Below are positions 25,401-34,739 of a stretch of DNA of 64,000 nt, in pieces (the stretch's first letter is position 1; every line of letters begins with the position of its first letter). The stretch comes from Mycolicibacterium sp. YH-1 (GTDB lineage Bacteria > Actinomycetota > Actinomycetes > Mycobacteriales > Mycobacteriaceae): the NCBI RefSeq assembly GCF_022557175.1, contig NZ_CP092915.1, positions 3,472,001 through 3,536,000 on the forward strand. Direction: 5' to 3'. The notes below the pieces were generated by a model. It was not told the DNA's origin, made no database searches, and was given only the letters and a program-made list of their open reading frames with translations. The position numbers and the translations under genes are program-made.

Positions 25401-25734
25401 GCTCGACGAAGCGCGCGTCCGTCTCAACACCGCTCTGCAGTTCACCGCGGACACCGGCATTTGCTTCTACAGCGCCGAGTTGCTGCGCGCTCTCGCCCAC
25501 ACTCATGGGGATTCGACCTCATGCGCGGAGGGTCTCGCCGCGGCCCGCGAACTCGCGCGCGCCCAGGGTGCCTGGCTGTTCGAGCTGCGCTCCGCTCTGG
25601 ATGATGTCGAGCTACGCGGAGAACCGGCCCGCCACTATCTCGCCGAAGCCGTCGAGAAGATGCCGATGGGCTGTCCGCTGCCAGAACTGGCACGGGCGCG
25701 CGCCGCTCTCAAGAGGCGAGGTACGGGGGGATGA
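22480..25734 (+). CDS. Class III cyclase-homology domain / AAA ATPase / TPR regulator
   Basis: 1084 residues from GTG 22480. Residues 72-215 form a class III nucleotide cyclase domain: metal-binding Asp80 (FADLVDST) and Asp124 (TAGDGILAVFG), and the late DDVYGLAANLVARV with Asn and Arg. The position normally held by the purine-selecting Lys is Gly120, so true cAMP synthesis is doubtful. An STAND-type ATPase follows: Walker A GEPGIGKS at 291-298 and Walker B region LLVAEDLQWFD. The C-terminal 450 residues are TPR-like helical repeats. Mycobacteria have several such cyclase-ATPase proteins, usually regulatory. No DNA-binding domain is seen. Confidence 0.87.
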   Translation: MATGRPDVPQGSHAGSQRDASVDALIDRAVAAINRGDRSHAAALAGQVLAADKGNTDAEDLLAAPGDAGEIRRLTLLFADLVDSTALSTRVEPETYHSVVGRYREQVRRIVAHYEGHIGGTAGDGILAVFGHPVAHGDDARRAVLTGMDVVAEVARISRQARDRFGIEVNVRVGVHRGLVYLDTAQDDVYGLAANLVARVSGLAAPGQVMVSSAIEALVRNDFELADCAPAPVKGVEELITHYRLIAERATPDRSARSPLVGRRRERRRLHEAWAHVQSGTSAEPGLLFRGEPGIGKSRLAEEAADLVRASGGVVLELVGSPYHAEVGLHPVRVLLERQCGIDRHTTTEQRLLLLEAEIAARGLDPVTAVPALAPVLAIAPEHGYTPVAAEGLRLGELIAASVRSYLLARIGDTPALLVAEDLQWFDQSTLGVVGSMLDSGRGRLLVLLTGRDGDWLPAQWHVETFDLAPLSDEQTDELITAIDPTVNEEERATVRSRCDGMPFYIEQVVAGLRMTSSSDRRVPDALYEPLLARLRAGTHVVPVVEAAAVIGRHIDRSLLTAVVDLDQTQVDEVIGQLIEARVLEPTGRDTWRFRHELLREVVDELAPPSVRRRLHARVADAMVQGVTADPDWLLVASHYQEAAQHADAAAAYQRATAAARRRGALAEARTYLTQALTQLEHCPPGPARDRSEIAPRLERGYLTATAEGAQSPVAVADFERCLQLVGTDLRDDELVATLCAVGAYYMWRADLPRASQLMELMWESTEHARRWFRPAIAGSLGIVAWLRGEFDTARTYFEQAATGVTDEYENRLQAIWTAPHDPVALAHEHLAWDHLIRGELDSAQARLGEAVDRADRLGYPQRPYNHLYAIDMKIWVHAEAGQFDRARALVEELVEKSDRFGLDHLYWQLLGATEKAMVDGRASLAGRTPKLATIAAQIDALTQVIEVWQALGASTYRPFYWCTLGQLLIAAGRLDEARVRLNTALQFTADTGICFYSAELLRALAHTHGDSTSCAEGLAAARELARAQGAWLFELRSALDDVELRGEPARHYLAEAVEKMPMGCPLPELARARAALKRRGTGG

Positions 25735-25812
25735 GTTTTGCGCCCCCGCGGTGTCTATATGGAGAGCACGGTGCCGGCCGGCACGACACGAATGTCTCAG
25801 GAGGAGTCCGCC

Positions 25813-26118
25813 ATGGTCATCGTCGCAGGCCACGTCACCGTCGAGCCCCAGGAGCGCACGTCCTACCTCGCGGGCTGTGTGAACGTCGTCGAGCAGGCAC
25901 GGGGGAGGGCCGGCTGCCTGGACTTCACCATCGCCGCTGACCTGATCGACCCTGGCCGCGTCAACATCTACGAGCGCTGGGAGTCGCGAGAGGCCGTCGA
26001 GGACTTCCGCGGCAGCGGCCCGAGCGATGACCAGAGTGCGGCGATGCTCTCGGCGTCGGTCGCCGAGTACGACGTCGCCGATGTGCGGTCCTTGATCGAG
26101 GACGGCCCCGCGCGATGA
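25813..26118 (+). CDS. ABM-fold (antibiotic biosynthesis monooxygenase) protein
   Basis: 101 residues, one dimeric alpha/beta-barrel unit: MVIVAGHVTVEPQERTSYLA at the start, then GCLDFTIAADL and NIYERWESREAVEDF. Such proteins are small cofactor-less oxygenases, quinol oxidases or haem-binding proteins. ATG 25813 follows GGAGGAGTCCGCC, an excellent ribosome site, so the longer in-frame start at 25738 was rejected. It lies 78 bp after the cyclase-like gene and 58 bp before the reductase gene on the same strand. Confidence 0.9.
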   Translation: MVIVAGHVTVEPQERTSYLAGCVNVVEQARGRAGCLDFTIAADLIDPGRVNIYERWESREAVEDFRGSGPSDDQSAAMLSASVAEYDVADVRSLIEDGPAR

Positions 26119-26176
26119 GTTTGGCCGACCCCAGTGGTCCAATCATCGTCTGTCCACAACCCAGGAGGAATCCGTA

Positions 26177-26818
26177 GTGCAACTGCTCAAGGTCCAGAAC
26201 TTCACCGTGTCTCGGGACGGCTTCGGCGCGGGTGAGAACCAGAGCTTCGAGCGTCCGTTCGGTCACGCCGACCCCGGTGCCTTGATGTCATGGGCTGGCG
26301 CGACGGCGAGCTGGCCCAACCGCACCGATCCCGGCGGGAGTCGCGGACTCGATGATTACTTCACACGGGACTTCGCCCACAACATCGGCGCCGAGATCAT
26401 GGGCCGCAACAAGTTCGGCCCGCAGCGCGGCGCCTGGCTCGACCACGACTGGCAGGGCTGGTGGGGCGACGAGCCACCGTTTCACACGCCGGTCTTCGTT
26501 GTCACGCACCATGAGCGCCCGTCGTTCACGCTGTCGGACACAACGTTTCACTTCGTGAATGACGATCCGGCCGCTGTGCTCGAGCGGGCCAGGGAGGCCG
26601 CGCAGGGCAAGGACATCAGACTCGGCGGTGGGACGACCGTCATCCGGGAGTTCCTCGACGCTGGCCTCGTCGACACCCTCCACGTCGCGGTGTCCGATGT
26701 GGAACTCGGATCCGGAGTACGACTGTGGGAGTCTCCCGACGAGCTGAACGACCGGTTCCACCACGACGTCGTACCGAGTCCGAGTGGCGTGACGCACCAC
26801 CTGTTCTGGCGGCGATGA
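26177..26818 (+). CDS. Dihydrofolate reductase/RibD C-terminal-fold reductase
   Basis: 213 residues from GTG 26177, preceded by AGGAGG. The RibD-C/DHFR-like pattern includes the early GAGENQSFERPFG loop, a central EIMGRNKFG and the NADPH-binding LGGGTTVIREFLDAGLVD (about 149-166). These proteins reduce pterin- or pyrimidine-like substrates, but this subfamily lacks an assigned reaction. It converges on jetC with only 18 bp between the stop codons. Confidence 0.88.
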   Translation: MQLLKVQNFTVSRDGFGAGENQSFERPFGHADPGALMSWAGATASWPNRTDPGGSRGLDDYFTRDFAHNIGAEIMGRNKFGPQRGAWLDHDWQGWWGDEPPFHTPVFVVTHHERPSFTLSDTTFHFVNDDPAAVLERAREAAQGKDIRLGGGTTVIREFLDAGLVDTLHVAVSDVELGSGVRLWESPDELNDRFHHDVVPSPSGVTHHLFWRR

Positions 26819-26836
26819 CCCGGGGATCGGTGCGCG

Positions 26837-29800
26837 TCACACCCCAGCGGGCACCCTGGCGACGGCCGCGGTAGCGCTCATCTCCTGGCGCAGCGCGGTG
26901 AAATCGCTGATTGTCTTCGTCGCGACAGTGGCCACCGGGCGTGCATTGCGTCCGGTGGCCTCGGTCTTGGACACCATCACCACACCGTCGATATAGGGCT
27001 GAATGGTGGTGGCGTTCTGCACCGTGGCCACGATGACGAGCTGGAAGCCGAACTTGCGGAACGCCTGCAGCGCCTGCTGCGCGAACTGCGGATCGGATTT
27101 TGAGAACGCCTCATCGAGCATCAGCTGTGCGAAAACCGGCTTGTTGTCGCCGCTTTCGGGGTTGGCCAGGTTGAAGCTCAGGGCGCCCGCAAGGCAGAAC
27201 GCCATCAGCTTCTCCTGCTCGCCGCCGGAGTTGTCACCGGCATTGCTGTGCGTGCGGATCAGCTCCTCAGTGCTGACATCCCATTCCGCGCAGTCGAAGG
27301 TGAACCGGTTACGGACATCGAGCGCATCTCTGGTCCACGCCTTGTCCTCCGGTGCCACCGACGCCAGCCGATTGCGCAGCCGCAGGATGTCGGCGTACTG
27401 ATCCAGAATCGCCTGTTTGTCACCCAGGCCAACCTCGGCGATACGGCGTGAAATGGCCTTGACGATATCGGTCAGCTCGGCCACCGCGGTCAGGTTGCGC
27501 GGCGTCGCGCGCAACGTCAACCGGGTGCCGCGATTGAACTCCACGGCGCCCAAACCGGTGTTGACGCGGTCGATCTGGTCGCTGATGCGCCGGGTTTCCT
27601 GTTCTGCCACCCGGTGCAGCGTCAGGATCGCATCGGGTGCCTGCTCGGTGACCAGGCGCATCATCCGCTCGTAGGCCTCGGGTAGCTCGCGCTCGTCGAT
27701 GTGCCGGCACAGCGCGACGTAGTCGTGCACGCGCTCGTCGAAGACGTCGCTGTCGTTGGGAATCGCGTCCGGGAACGCCGTGTCGAATGTGTTGAGGATG
27801 CGGGCGAGTTCGTCGTAGGAACGCCTGCGGCTCTCGCGCAACTGCTCACGTTCGCGGCGGATCGCGGTGAACACGGCATCGCGATGCGGCTCGGGATTGA
27901 GCAGCTCCAACGTCACCGGAACGTCTCCGGCATAGCGGTTCAGCAGCTCGGTCAGCGGCTCGGACACGAATGTCGGTGTCAGCCGCTCCTGGAGCTCGAG
28001 CAGCTGGGTCCGGCGGCCATCGAGGTCGTCGCGGCGAGTCTGGATCGCCCCGCGTCGCGTCATCAGTGTCTGGATCTCCTCCCAGCACTGATCGGCGCGG
28101 GCATTGAGCGCCTCGATGTCGGGATGGTCGGCCAGCAGCAGCTCGTACTGCTCGCGCAACCTTTCGGCGTGTCCGTCCGCGGACTCGGTGTCGATGTGGT
28201 TCCACTGTGGGAACTGCTCGCAGATGGCCTTGCAGGCCGCAGCCCGGTCTCGCCACTGCTGACGCTCGGTGGCGATATCGTCGGCGGAGCGTCGGGCAGC
28301 CTGATAGGCCTCCTCGGCGTTGGCGAGATCGACAGTCAGCGCGTCGATCTTGGCGGCGACATCACCTTGGAAGATGTACTCGGACTGCTTCAGTGGGCGC
28401 CGATCGTCCTTGATCGCCAACCGGTCGGAATCCTTGTACAGGCCGGTGTCGGTGACGGCGCGGCGGAACCGGGGGAATAGGTCCGGGTTGTCGACGCAGA
28501 TGTGGTCGCCTGCCGCGGCGACGACGTCGGCGGCCTCGGCGGCGCACACGTGGGTCGGGTCGACGACGAACAGCTTGCCTGCCAACGTGTTCGGCTCAGC
28601 CTCACGACCGCTTGCCGACGCGCGGACGTGGTGCAGCTGGAGGCGTCCGTGCATGTTGGTCTCGTTGACGAACCGCAGGACCGCGGCATAGTGCCGGTCG
28701 GGCACCAGCAGCCGCAGGCCCACACCGCGAAGCACCTTCTCGACCGCCATGCGCCATCGGTTCTGCTCGGGCCGCAGGTCCATGAGCTCGGCGATATAGG
28801 GCAGCTCACTCGGATCGACGCCCACTGCGGCGCAGATGTGTTCACGCATCGTGATGGCGAACTCGGGCAGCGCTGACCCCACGTGCTCGACGCGCTTCAA
28901 CTCCTTGGTGGCGTCATCGCGGATCATGCGGGCCGACTTCTGCGCGTACTCGGCATCGGTGGATGCCTCGCGGCCACGGTCGAGTTTGGCCAGCAGCTCG
29001 GTGACCTGTGCTGTGAGTTCCTCACGCAGGTTCCAGAACTCGTCCGCGGTATCGGGGGTGTCCAGCCCCTGGGCCATGAGCAGCGATTCGTATGCGGCGT
29101 GCCGACGTGACACCTCCTCGGCCTGAGCCTCGGCACCGGCCACCTGCGACTGCAGCGGCCCGATACTCGCGCTTGATCCGCTGATCTGAGCGTTGAGCGA
29201 GTCACCCTCAGCCTTCGCGAGATTGAGCTGGCGGGTGACGTCCTCGTACTCGTTGCCGAGCTGGTCGATCGTGGCGTCGAGCGAATCGATCTGCGCCGGG
29301 CACTGCGCAAGGCGGATGTGGTCGGTGTAGGCGCGGACCATCGGCTGATCCACCAGATCGATGATGCCCAGATCCGAGGACTCCGAGCCGTAGCGCTGCT
29401 GAATCTTCTCGATGTCGCCGAGGATCTTGCGCTTGCGCTGCGCGACAGCCAGCAGTTCGCGCGCCTCCACCAGCGGGTCGATCTGTTTGAGTGCCTCGGG
29501 CAGTCGAGTCAGGCTGCTGGGCTCGTCGAGCATGAACTCCCGGACGAACTGCTCCAGGCCGCCAACGCTCTTGAGCGACTTGGCCTTTCCGAGCAGCTGC
29601 TGGGCGGCGTCGGAGGCGCGGATGCCGATCGTCGCGTACAGCTGGGCGAGGTACTGCGACTCGACCTTGGTGGAGAACCGCCAGTCGTCGTCCTTGAAGA
29701 CACTGCCATCGAAACGGCCTGCGGCCCATCGGTTGCAGATGCCCTCGATGTCGCGGTCCCCGTCGGCCAGGACGAACCTGCTGGAGGAGTCCGAACGTGA

Positions 29801-30199
29801 TTCTCCGGTAAGCCATTTCAGCACCAGTCCGGTGATGGTGCGGCCGGTGTTGCTGGTGTAGGTGACGGCCACCGCCGCCCACGCGGTGCCGTCGCCGCGC
29901 AGATACATGACCTTGCTGGCGCCGGCATCGCTGCGCTGGCCCCACGCGCCGCGGACGTACTTGTCGACCGTACGGCGGCCCGCGCTGGAGCCGGCCGCCG
30001 AGTTGTCGCCGGACGCGTTGAAGTTGCGCCGGTTGAACGGCAGGAATCCGAGCGAGATCGCATCCAACAGTGAGGATTTACCGCTGCCGGAGGCGCCGGC
30101 GATCAGGGCTCCACCCTCGCTGAACGGAATGGAGTGATAGCCGTCGAACACACCCCAGTTGATGACCTGCAGGCGTGACAGGTGGAACTGTTCAGCCAT
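26837..30199 (-). CDS. JetC/MksB/EptC SMC-like ATPase
   Basis: 1120 residues. Walker A GASGSGKS is at 35-42. A long coiled-coil middle (about 230-900) is broken by a hinge-like globular region around 480-610. The C-terminal head holds the ABC signature [10 protein letters not shown] and Walker [16 protein letters not shown]. This is the motor of the Wadjet/MksBEF/EptABCD condensins, which extrude DNA loops and in Wadjet lead to plasmid cleavage. ATG 30199 overlaps the jetB stop by 8 bp. The expected downstream jetD nuclease is absent: the next gene converges. Confidence 0.92.
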   Translation of the reverse strand: MAEQFHLSRLQVINWGVFDGYHSIPFSEGGALIAGASGSGKSSLLDAISLGFLPFNRRNFNASGDNSAAGSSAGRRTVDKYVRGAWGQRSDAGASKVMYLRGDGTAWAAVAVTYTSNTGRTITGLVLKWLTGESRSDSSSRFVLADGDRDIEGICNRWAAGRFDGSVFKDDDWRFSTKVESQYLAQLYATIGIRASDAAQQLLGKAKSLKSVGGLEQFVREFMLDEPSSLTRLPEALKQIDPLVEARELLAVAQRKRKILGDIEKIQQRYGSESSDLGIIDLVDQPMVRAYTDHIRLAQCPAQIDSLDATIDQLGNEYEDVTRQLNLAKAEGDSLNAQISGSSASIGPLQSQVAGAEAQAEEVSRRHAAYESLLMAQGLDTPDTADEFWNLREELTAQVTELLAKLDRGREASTDAEYAQKSARMIRDDATKELKRVEHVGSALPEFAITMREHICAAVGVDPSELPYIAELMDLRPEQNRWRMAVEKVLRGVGLRLLVPDRHYAAVLRFVNETNMHGRLQLHHVRASASGREAEPNTLAGKLFVVDPTHVCAAEAADVVAAAGDHICVDNPDLFPRFRRAVTDTGLYKDSDRLAIKDDRRPLKQSEYIFQGDVAAKIDALTVDLANAEEAYQAARRSADDIATERQQWRDRAAACKAICEQFPQWNHIDTESADGHAERLREQYELLLADHPDIEALNARADQCWEEIQTLMTRRGAIQTRRDDLDGRRTQLLELQERLTPTFVSEPLTELLNRYAGDVPVTLELLNPEPHRDAVFTAIRREREQLRESRRRSYDELARILNTFDTAFPDAIPNDSDVFDERVHDYVALCRHIDERELPEAYERMMRLVTEQAPDAILTLHRVAEQETRRISDQIDRVNTGLGAVEFNRGTRLTLRATPRNLTAVAELTDIVKAISRRIAEVGLGDKQAILDQYADILRLRNRLASVAPEDKAWTRDALDVRNRFTFDCAEWDVSTEELIRTHSNAGDNSGGEQEKLMAFCLAGALSFNLANPESGDNKPVFAQLMLDEAFSKSDPQFAQQALQAFRKFGFQLVIVATVQNATTIQPYIDGVVMVSKTEATGRNARPVATVATKTISDFTALRQEMSATAAVARVPAGV

Positions 30200-30896
30200 C
30201 TTGCTCTGCCTCCTCCTGGTCCTGCGGAGCCCCACCGGTGAGCAGCAGCTCGAATTGCTGTTGCAACTCGGTGATGACCGACGCCGTCATGATGGCGTTG
30301 ATCACCGGGCTGACGGTGTAGCTGTCCTCGTCGTCGCGGCTCTTGCGCAGAATCTCCAGCGAGGTCAGCCGGGCGATGGCCGCGTCGATGCGCGAGGTGA
30401 ACGTGACGACGTCGCGGTCGGTGTCATTGAGGACCCCGGTGAACAAGCCGTGGACTTCGTCGCGGCTGATGAGCACGGCCTGGTCGCCGGAGGCACGCAT
30501 CATCTGCGCCAGATGCAGCGCCAGGATCGAGTCGTATGTGCCGAGCGGTTCGCGGCGCAGAAGCTTGACGCCCCTGGCTGATTCGTAGCGGGCCTGTTCG
30601 ACGAACGCGACGTCAGCACCCTCCACGATGCGCAATAGAAGGTCCAGTTCGGAGAGTCGCACGGTCAGTGCCGCCCGGTACTCAAGCACCCACGTGTAGA
30701 GATCGCGGTCGGATTCCGCGCTGATGTAGCGCCGCGTCAGAAGGTGTTGCAGCGCCCAGCACGCGCGGTCGGGGAGTTCGCTGACATCGCCGTCGAACCG
30801 GGGCCTCCGCTGGTGCGGATTGCGGCCGGTCTGGTCGACCTGAGGCAGTGAGGAGAAGTCGATGTCTCCGTCGGCGGTCGGCTGAGGGGATTTCAC
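30192..30896 (-). CDS. JetB/MksE-like DUF4194 subunit
   Basis: 234 residues. The winged-helix DUF4194 pattern is seen in [21 protein letters not shown] split near residue 45, followed by [21 protein letters not shown] and the [12 protein letters not shown] region. It is the kite-type (KITE) partner that bridges the JetC head and JetA kleisin. The C-terminus is acidic ([12 protein letters not shown]). It overlaps jetA by 4 bp and jetC by 8 bp, so the three subunits are made from one message. Confidence 0.9.
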   Translation of the reverse strand: MKSPQPTADGDIDFSSLPQVDQTGRNPHQRRPRFDGDVSELPDRACWALQHLLTRRYISAESDRDLYTWVLEYRAALTVRLSELDLLLRIVEGADVAFVEQARYESARGVKLLRREPLGTYDSILALHLAQMMRASGDQAVLISRDEVHGLFTGVLNDTDRDVVTFTSRIDAAIARLTSLEILRKSRDDEDSYTVSPVINAIMTASVITELQQQFELLLTGGAPQDQEEAEQDG

Positions 30897-32407
30897 GCAG
30901 AGGCTCCCAGGAGGCTCGAGATCGGTTCGGTGAACATCAGTTGTGGAAGCTCCATCTCACGGTCACGCCCATCCAGGGATTGAAAACGGATCGTGACGGA
31001 CTCGGATGCCTGCGCCGCGTTGTCGGGGTGGACGGCTTGTTTGAGCGCCCACGACCACAGCACGATGACGTGCCCCAGGTACGCCCCCTGTCCGTCGGCG
31101 GAGAGCATCTGCACCGCCTCCGGCAGGGAGAGCTGGGTGCCCGCACTGATCGCGGTGTTGATCATCTCCGACATCGCGGCTGCGTCGACCTGAGTGGTCA
31201 GCGCGGCGAAGCTGGACAGGTCGACGTCGCCGTCGGCGGCGTGGGCGGGTTTTGGGTTCGACAGGTCGCCGATCCGGAAGCTCAGAGCGCCGACCGAGCT
31301 GATGGCGTGCCGGGCCAGCGGGAGTTCGATGTCCAGCCGCGAGTCGGTCAGGGACGTCTTCAGCAGGGCGCGAGCGGTGCCGATGGCCTCGTTGAGCTGT
31401 CGGGCCACCCCGCGACTCTGTTCCAGGGTGCCGAACGCGGTGAAGCGTTTGACACGCTGGGCACAGCGCTGCTGGATGCGCTCCACCTCGTCGATCTGAT
31501 GACCGACCAGTTCGAAGAACCCGGCCATGACCTTGCGCAGCGCCGGGTCGAGTGCCGGTAGCGCCTCGGCGACCGCGGCCACATCGGCCTCGAACTCGGC
31601 GCGCTGGTCGGGGTCATTGATCATGCGCAGGAAAGCGCGGTGCGAATCGCGTCCCTGGGAGTCCCATGCGGCCTGATAGTCGGCGTACATCTGGCGCTGC
31701 CGGTCGCGGTACTCGACGTTGGTGTCGATCGGCTCATCGAGCGCGGCGGTGGCCTGCTCGATCATCGTGCCGTACTGGCCGATGTCGGTAATCAGGCGCT
31801 CCATCTGCAGGGCGATGGCGCGGGCCTCGTCGTAGGAGTCGGTCAGATCGGGCTCGGGACGTGAGAGATCGTCGTCGTCGAGGTCGTCTTGGGCTCTGTC
31901 CAGCGCGTCGAGTTCGGCGTGCAGCGCGGCGATCTCGGCCTCGATACCGGCACGGATGCGATCCGGGTCATTGCCCACGCGCAGGGCTATCTGCTTGAGC
32001 CGTGATGCGATGCCGTTGATGGAGCCGCCGGTCGCGATGGTGTCCTGGCGCCGCATGCCACGCAGGAAGTCCAGCGCCCGGCGTGCGTCCTGTGTCAGGT
32101 AGCAGAGGTTGCGCTCGACGCCGGCTCGCTGGTCGGCGACTCGGTGCAGCCAGCCCTGGCTGGCCCATGACTTGATCAACGCCAGGCCGGACTGCTCGCC
32201 ACCGGGACGACCCAACTCGTCGAGATCACGCTCGAGCCGGACCACCAGCTCGGTCTCGGCGACGACGCCACCGCTGAGATGGCGCTCCATCAGAGTGGCG
32301 TAAACGCCCAGGTTGAGCGTGGCCAGCAGGCGGATCGCGGGGGAGCCCTGAATATCGCGGTTGAGGTCGAGGAGGTCGACGGCCGACGTCGTCGTGTTGT
32401 CGTCCAC
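30893..32407 (-). CDS. JetA/MksF-like DUF3375 kleisin subunit
   Basis: 504 residues from GTG 32407, chosen for the AGGGGG four bases upstream; the in-frame frame extends to 32461. DUF3375 features are the N-terminal LLATLNLGVYATLMERHLSG region with winged-helix character, an acidic helical middle (LHAELDALDRAQDDLDDDDL) and a C-terminal domain around GQGAYLGHVIVLWSWALKQAV. It acts as the kleisin-like subunit of the SMC complex. It is the first gene of the operon, 232 bp from the divergent HTH-DUF3887 gene. Confidence 0.9.
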   Translation of the reverse strand: MDDNTTTSAVDLLDLNRDIQGSPAIRLLATLNLGVYATLMERHLSGGVVAETELVVRLERDLDELGRPGGEQSGLALIKSWASQGWLHRVADQRAGVERNLCYLTQDARRALDFLRGMRRQDTIATGGSINGIASRLKQIALRVGNDPDRIRAGIEAEIAALHAELDALDRAQDDLDDDDLSRPEPDLTDSYDEARAIALQMERLITDIGQYGTMIEQATAALDEPIDTNVEYRDRQRQMYADYQAAWDSQGRDSHRAFLRMINDPDQRAEFEADVAAVAEALPALDPALRKVMAGFFELVGHQIDEVERIQQRCAQRVKRFTAFGTLEQSRGVARQLNEAIGTARALLKTSLTDSRLDIELPLARHAISSVGALSFRIGDLSNPKPAHAADGDVDLSSFAALTTQVDAAAMSEMINTAISAGTQLSLPEAVQMLSADGQGAYLGHVIVLWSWALKQAVHPDNAAQASESVTIRFQSLDGRDREMELPQLMFTEPISSLLGASA

Positions 32408-32590
32408 CAAACCCCCTGTCTTGATCCTCGGACCGTCCAACATAGGCGACGGCCACGCCATCGCAGGCGCGGGGATCGCGTGTCGGGACGGCTCGTGTGA
32501 GCGACTCGATCACCCGCGCCCCAGGTGACGCCTGCGCCTCACTGGTCACCCCGCGAATGGGATGCAGCGGCCTCCACAGGGCGCGGATGA

Positions 32591-32637
32591 TGTCAAGGAT
32601 TGCTTGACAGATCGACCTATGTCAATTGAACATTGAC
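32591..32637. promoter_or_regulatory. Two matched operator dyads upstream of the HTH-DUF3887 gene
   Basis: Dyad 1 is TGTCAAG-GATTG-CTTGACA (32591-32609, perfect). Dyad 2 is TGTCAAT-TGAAC-ATTGACG (32620-32638 region, 6 of 7 pairs). Both have 7-bp arms and a 5-bp centre. TTGACA inside dyad 1 (32604-32609) would serve as -35, and GAACAT (32628-32633) within dyad 2 as a weak -10, placing the transcript start near the ATG at 32640. Repressor binding would then block the promoter. Confidence 0.7.
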
Positions 32638-32639
32638 GT

Positions 32640-33275
32640 ATGCCTGGTTCGTTCACGGTGACTGGTCAGCAGCTTCACCGCCAGCTCGGCCAGATTCTCG
32701 CTGCGCCGGTTCTGCGTGGCGAGGACGATCCGCTCGAGTTGGTTCGTGCGGCGCACGAGGTTCAGGAGCGGGCCGAGGTGTTGATGGCAGCGGCCGTCGA
32801 GGATGCGCGAGAGGCGGGCCGAACCTGGCAGGAAATCGGTGAGGTGCTCGGTGTATCGCGTCAGGCCGTTTTCCAGCGTTACGGCAAGCCGATTGATCCG
32901 CGAACCGGAGGACTCATGAATACCAGCGCACTTCCCGAGGCCGACGAGCTCGCCAGGAAGGTCATCGCTGATCTTGCGCACGCCCGGTGGGCTGATGTCA
33001 GCGCTCGCTTCGACGCCACGATGCGTGACCGGCTCACGGAGGAAGGGCTTGCGGAGGCGTGGGCCCACATTGTGGGGTTGGCCGGGGCCTACGAGGGCCA
33101 CGGAGACACTGACACCGTGCGCGCCGGCGACTTCACCACTACCAACACGCCATTGGGCTTCGAGGCTGGCGATTTCGTCGCTCGCATCACCTTCCGTGAC
33201 GATCGAACGATAGCCGGTCTGTACATCCTCAATCCCGATGTGGCCGGCGGGGGTGGCGGATCAGCCGCCATGTGA
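32640..33275 (+). CDS. HTH protein with C-terminal DUF3887 domain
   Basis: 211 residues. Residues about 45-85 hold a helix-turn-helix (AGRTWQEIGEVLGVSRQAVF, then QRYGKP) like those in sigma-factor-type and Xre-like regulators. Residues about 105-200 match DUF3887, an NTF2-like domain (LTEEGLAEAWAHIVGLAGAY, then FRDDRTIAGLYILNP). The two matched dyads directly upstream suggest autoregulation. What the NTF2-like domain senses is unknown. The gene is divergent from the Jet operon but the dyads sit on its own side of the spacer. Confidence 0.85.
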   Translation: MPGSFTVTGQQLHRQLGQILAAPVLRGEDDPLELVRAAHEVQERAEVLMAAAVEDAREAGRTWQEIGEVLGVSRQAVFQRYGKPIDPRTGGLMNTSALPEADELARKVIADLAHARWADVSARFDATMRDRLTEEGLAEAWAHIVGLAGAYEGHGDTDTVRAGDFTTTNTPLGFEAGDFVARITFRDDRTIAGLYILNPDVAGGGGGSAAM

Positions 33276-33297
33276 ATCAGTAAGCCGGCCAAGCGAA

Positions 33298-33320
33298 TCT
33301 GGCGTATCTGTGTCGCCAGA
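33298..33320. repeat. Hairpin upstream of the fatty-acid methyltransferase gene
   Basis: TCTGGCG at 33298-33304 pairs perfectly with CGCCAGA at 33314-33320 around a 9-base loop. It lies 22 bases after the DUF3887 stop and 73 bases before the next start. There is no U tract, so it may be a terminator stem or an operator. Confidence 0.45.
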
Positions 33321-33392
33321 CGTCGGCAGTCGTACGCTGGCGACATGGTGAGTGACGCCACTGACGAGCCGACTTAGGACGGAGGTTCGATT

Positions 33393-34691
33393 GTGACAGT
33401 TGCCGAATCGTTGTTGCCCTTGGTTCGTGCGGCCGTGGGCGCAGAGTTTCCAATCGAGATCAGGGGTTGGGACGGAAGTCGGACCGGGCCGCCGAACACA
33501 CAGTGGGCAATCAAGTTCAACAACCGCAGGGGTCTGCGGCGCCTGCTGTGGGCCCCCAACGAACTCGGCTTCGCCCGCGCCTACGTGTCCGGTGATATCG
33601 AAATCGAGGGGGACCTGCTCGCGGGCATGGAAGTCCTAGAGCGGCTGTCGAATCCGGCACGCGGTCCGGGTGTGCACATCGATAGCGAGACCAAGAAGGC
33701 CCTGATAAAGGCGGCGCTGCGGCTTGGAATCATTGGCCCGCCACCTAGGCCGCCGAATGAGGAGGCGAGAACTGGTCGCGGACACCGGCACGACAAGCCT
33801 CGGGACGCAGCAGCGGTAAGCCACCACTACGACGTCGGCAATGACTTCTACCGCCTTGTACTGGGCGAGTCGATGACGTACTCATGTGGGTACTGGGCGC
33901 AACCAGAGGAGAGCCTGACCGCGGCACAGTTCGCCAAATGCGATTTGGTGGCCCGCAAGCTTGGTCTGACCCCGGGCATGCGGGTGCTCGACGTCGGCTG
34001 CGGGTGGGGGACCTTCGCCCTGCACGTGGCCCGCAACTACGGCGTGCGTGTCGTCGGCATCACCCTGTCGCGTGAGCAGGCGGACTATGCAGGCAAACGG
34101 ATGGTCGATGAGGGTGTGGGCGATTTAGTCGAAATCCGCGTCCAGGACTACCGCGACGTCTCCGACGGGCCCTTTGACGCAATCTCGAGTATCGGAATGG
34201 CCGAACACGTCGGTGCGGCAATGCTGCCCGTGTATGCCACCCACCTGTATGAGCTCCTGCGCGCCCAGGGGCGATTGCTCAATCACGCCATCTCCCGCAG
34301 ACCGGGCAAGCCGGCGGAGTTTTCCAAGACCTCGTTCATCGATCGCTACGTCTTTCCCGATGGGGAGATTGAACCGATGGCACCAGTGATCGATGCACTC
34401 GAAGGAGCCGGCTTCGAGGTACGCGACGTCGAGTCGCTACGCGAGCACTACGCAATGACACTGCGAGCATGGGTGGGGAATCTCGAGGACAACTGGGACG
34501 CGGCGGTGACGCGCAGCAGCGCTGGGCGCGCGAGGATATGGCGGCTCTACATGGCCGGGTCGGCGCTTGGATTCACCGCCAACCGGCTCGGGATCAATCA
34601 GATACTGGCTGTCAAATGCGATGAACACGGTCGCAGCGGCGTTCCGGCCACCCGCGCCGAACTACTGCGTTCGCGAACCTCCAACCCGTAA
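33393..34691 (+). CDS. Cyclopropane/tuberculostearic-acid synthase-like methyltransferase (UfaA1 type)
   Basis: 432 residues from GTG 33393, with GGAGG upstream. The N-terminal lipid-binding region (about 1-140, LGFARAYVSGDIEIEGDL) is followed by the CFA-synthase catalytic domain: HHYDVGNDFYRL, MTYSCGYW, and the SAM loop VLDVGCGWGTFALH. This layout matches UfaA1/BfaA-type enzymes that methylate oleoyl chains in phospholipids rather than the shorter mycolic-acid CmaA/PcaA enzymes. The FAD-dependent reductase usually paired with the tuberculostearate methyltransferase is not adjacent. Confidence 0.88.
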   Translation: MTVAESLLPLVRAAVGAEFPIEIRGWDGSRTGPPNTQWAIKFNNRRGLRRLLWAPNELGFARAYVSGDIEIEGDLLAGMEVLERLSNPARGPGVHIDSETKKALIKAALRLGIIGPPPRPPNEEARTGRGHRHDKPRDAAAVSHHYDVGNDFYRLVLGESMTYSCGYWAQPEESLTAAQFAKCDLVARKLGLTPGMRVLDVGCGWGTFALHVARNYGVRVVGITLSREQADYAGKRMVDEGVGDLVEIRVQDYRDVSDGPFDAISSIGMAEHVGAAMLPVYATHLYELLRAQGRLLNHAISRRPGKPAEFSKTSFIDRYVFPDGEIEPMAPVIDALEGAGFEVRDVESLREHYAMTLRAWVGNLEDNWDAAVTRSSAGRARIWRLYMAGSALGFTANRLGINQILAVKCDEHGRSGVPATRAELLRSRTSNP

Positions 34692-34739
34692 GTGGCTGCA
34701 ACGGGACACAAGCGGCTCGCCGGTTCAGCGAAGATGGCC

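Noticed and set aside
26819..26836. Remains of a jetD gene after jetC
   Set aside because: Only 18 bp separate jetC from the convergent reductase gene, too little for any remnant.
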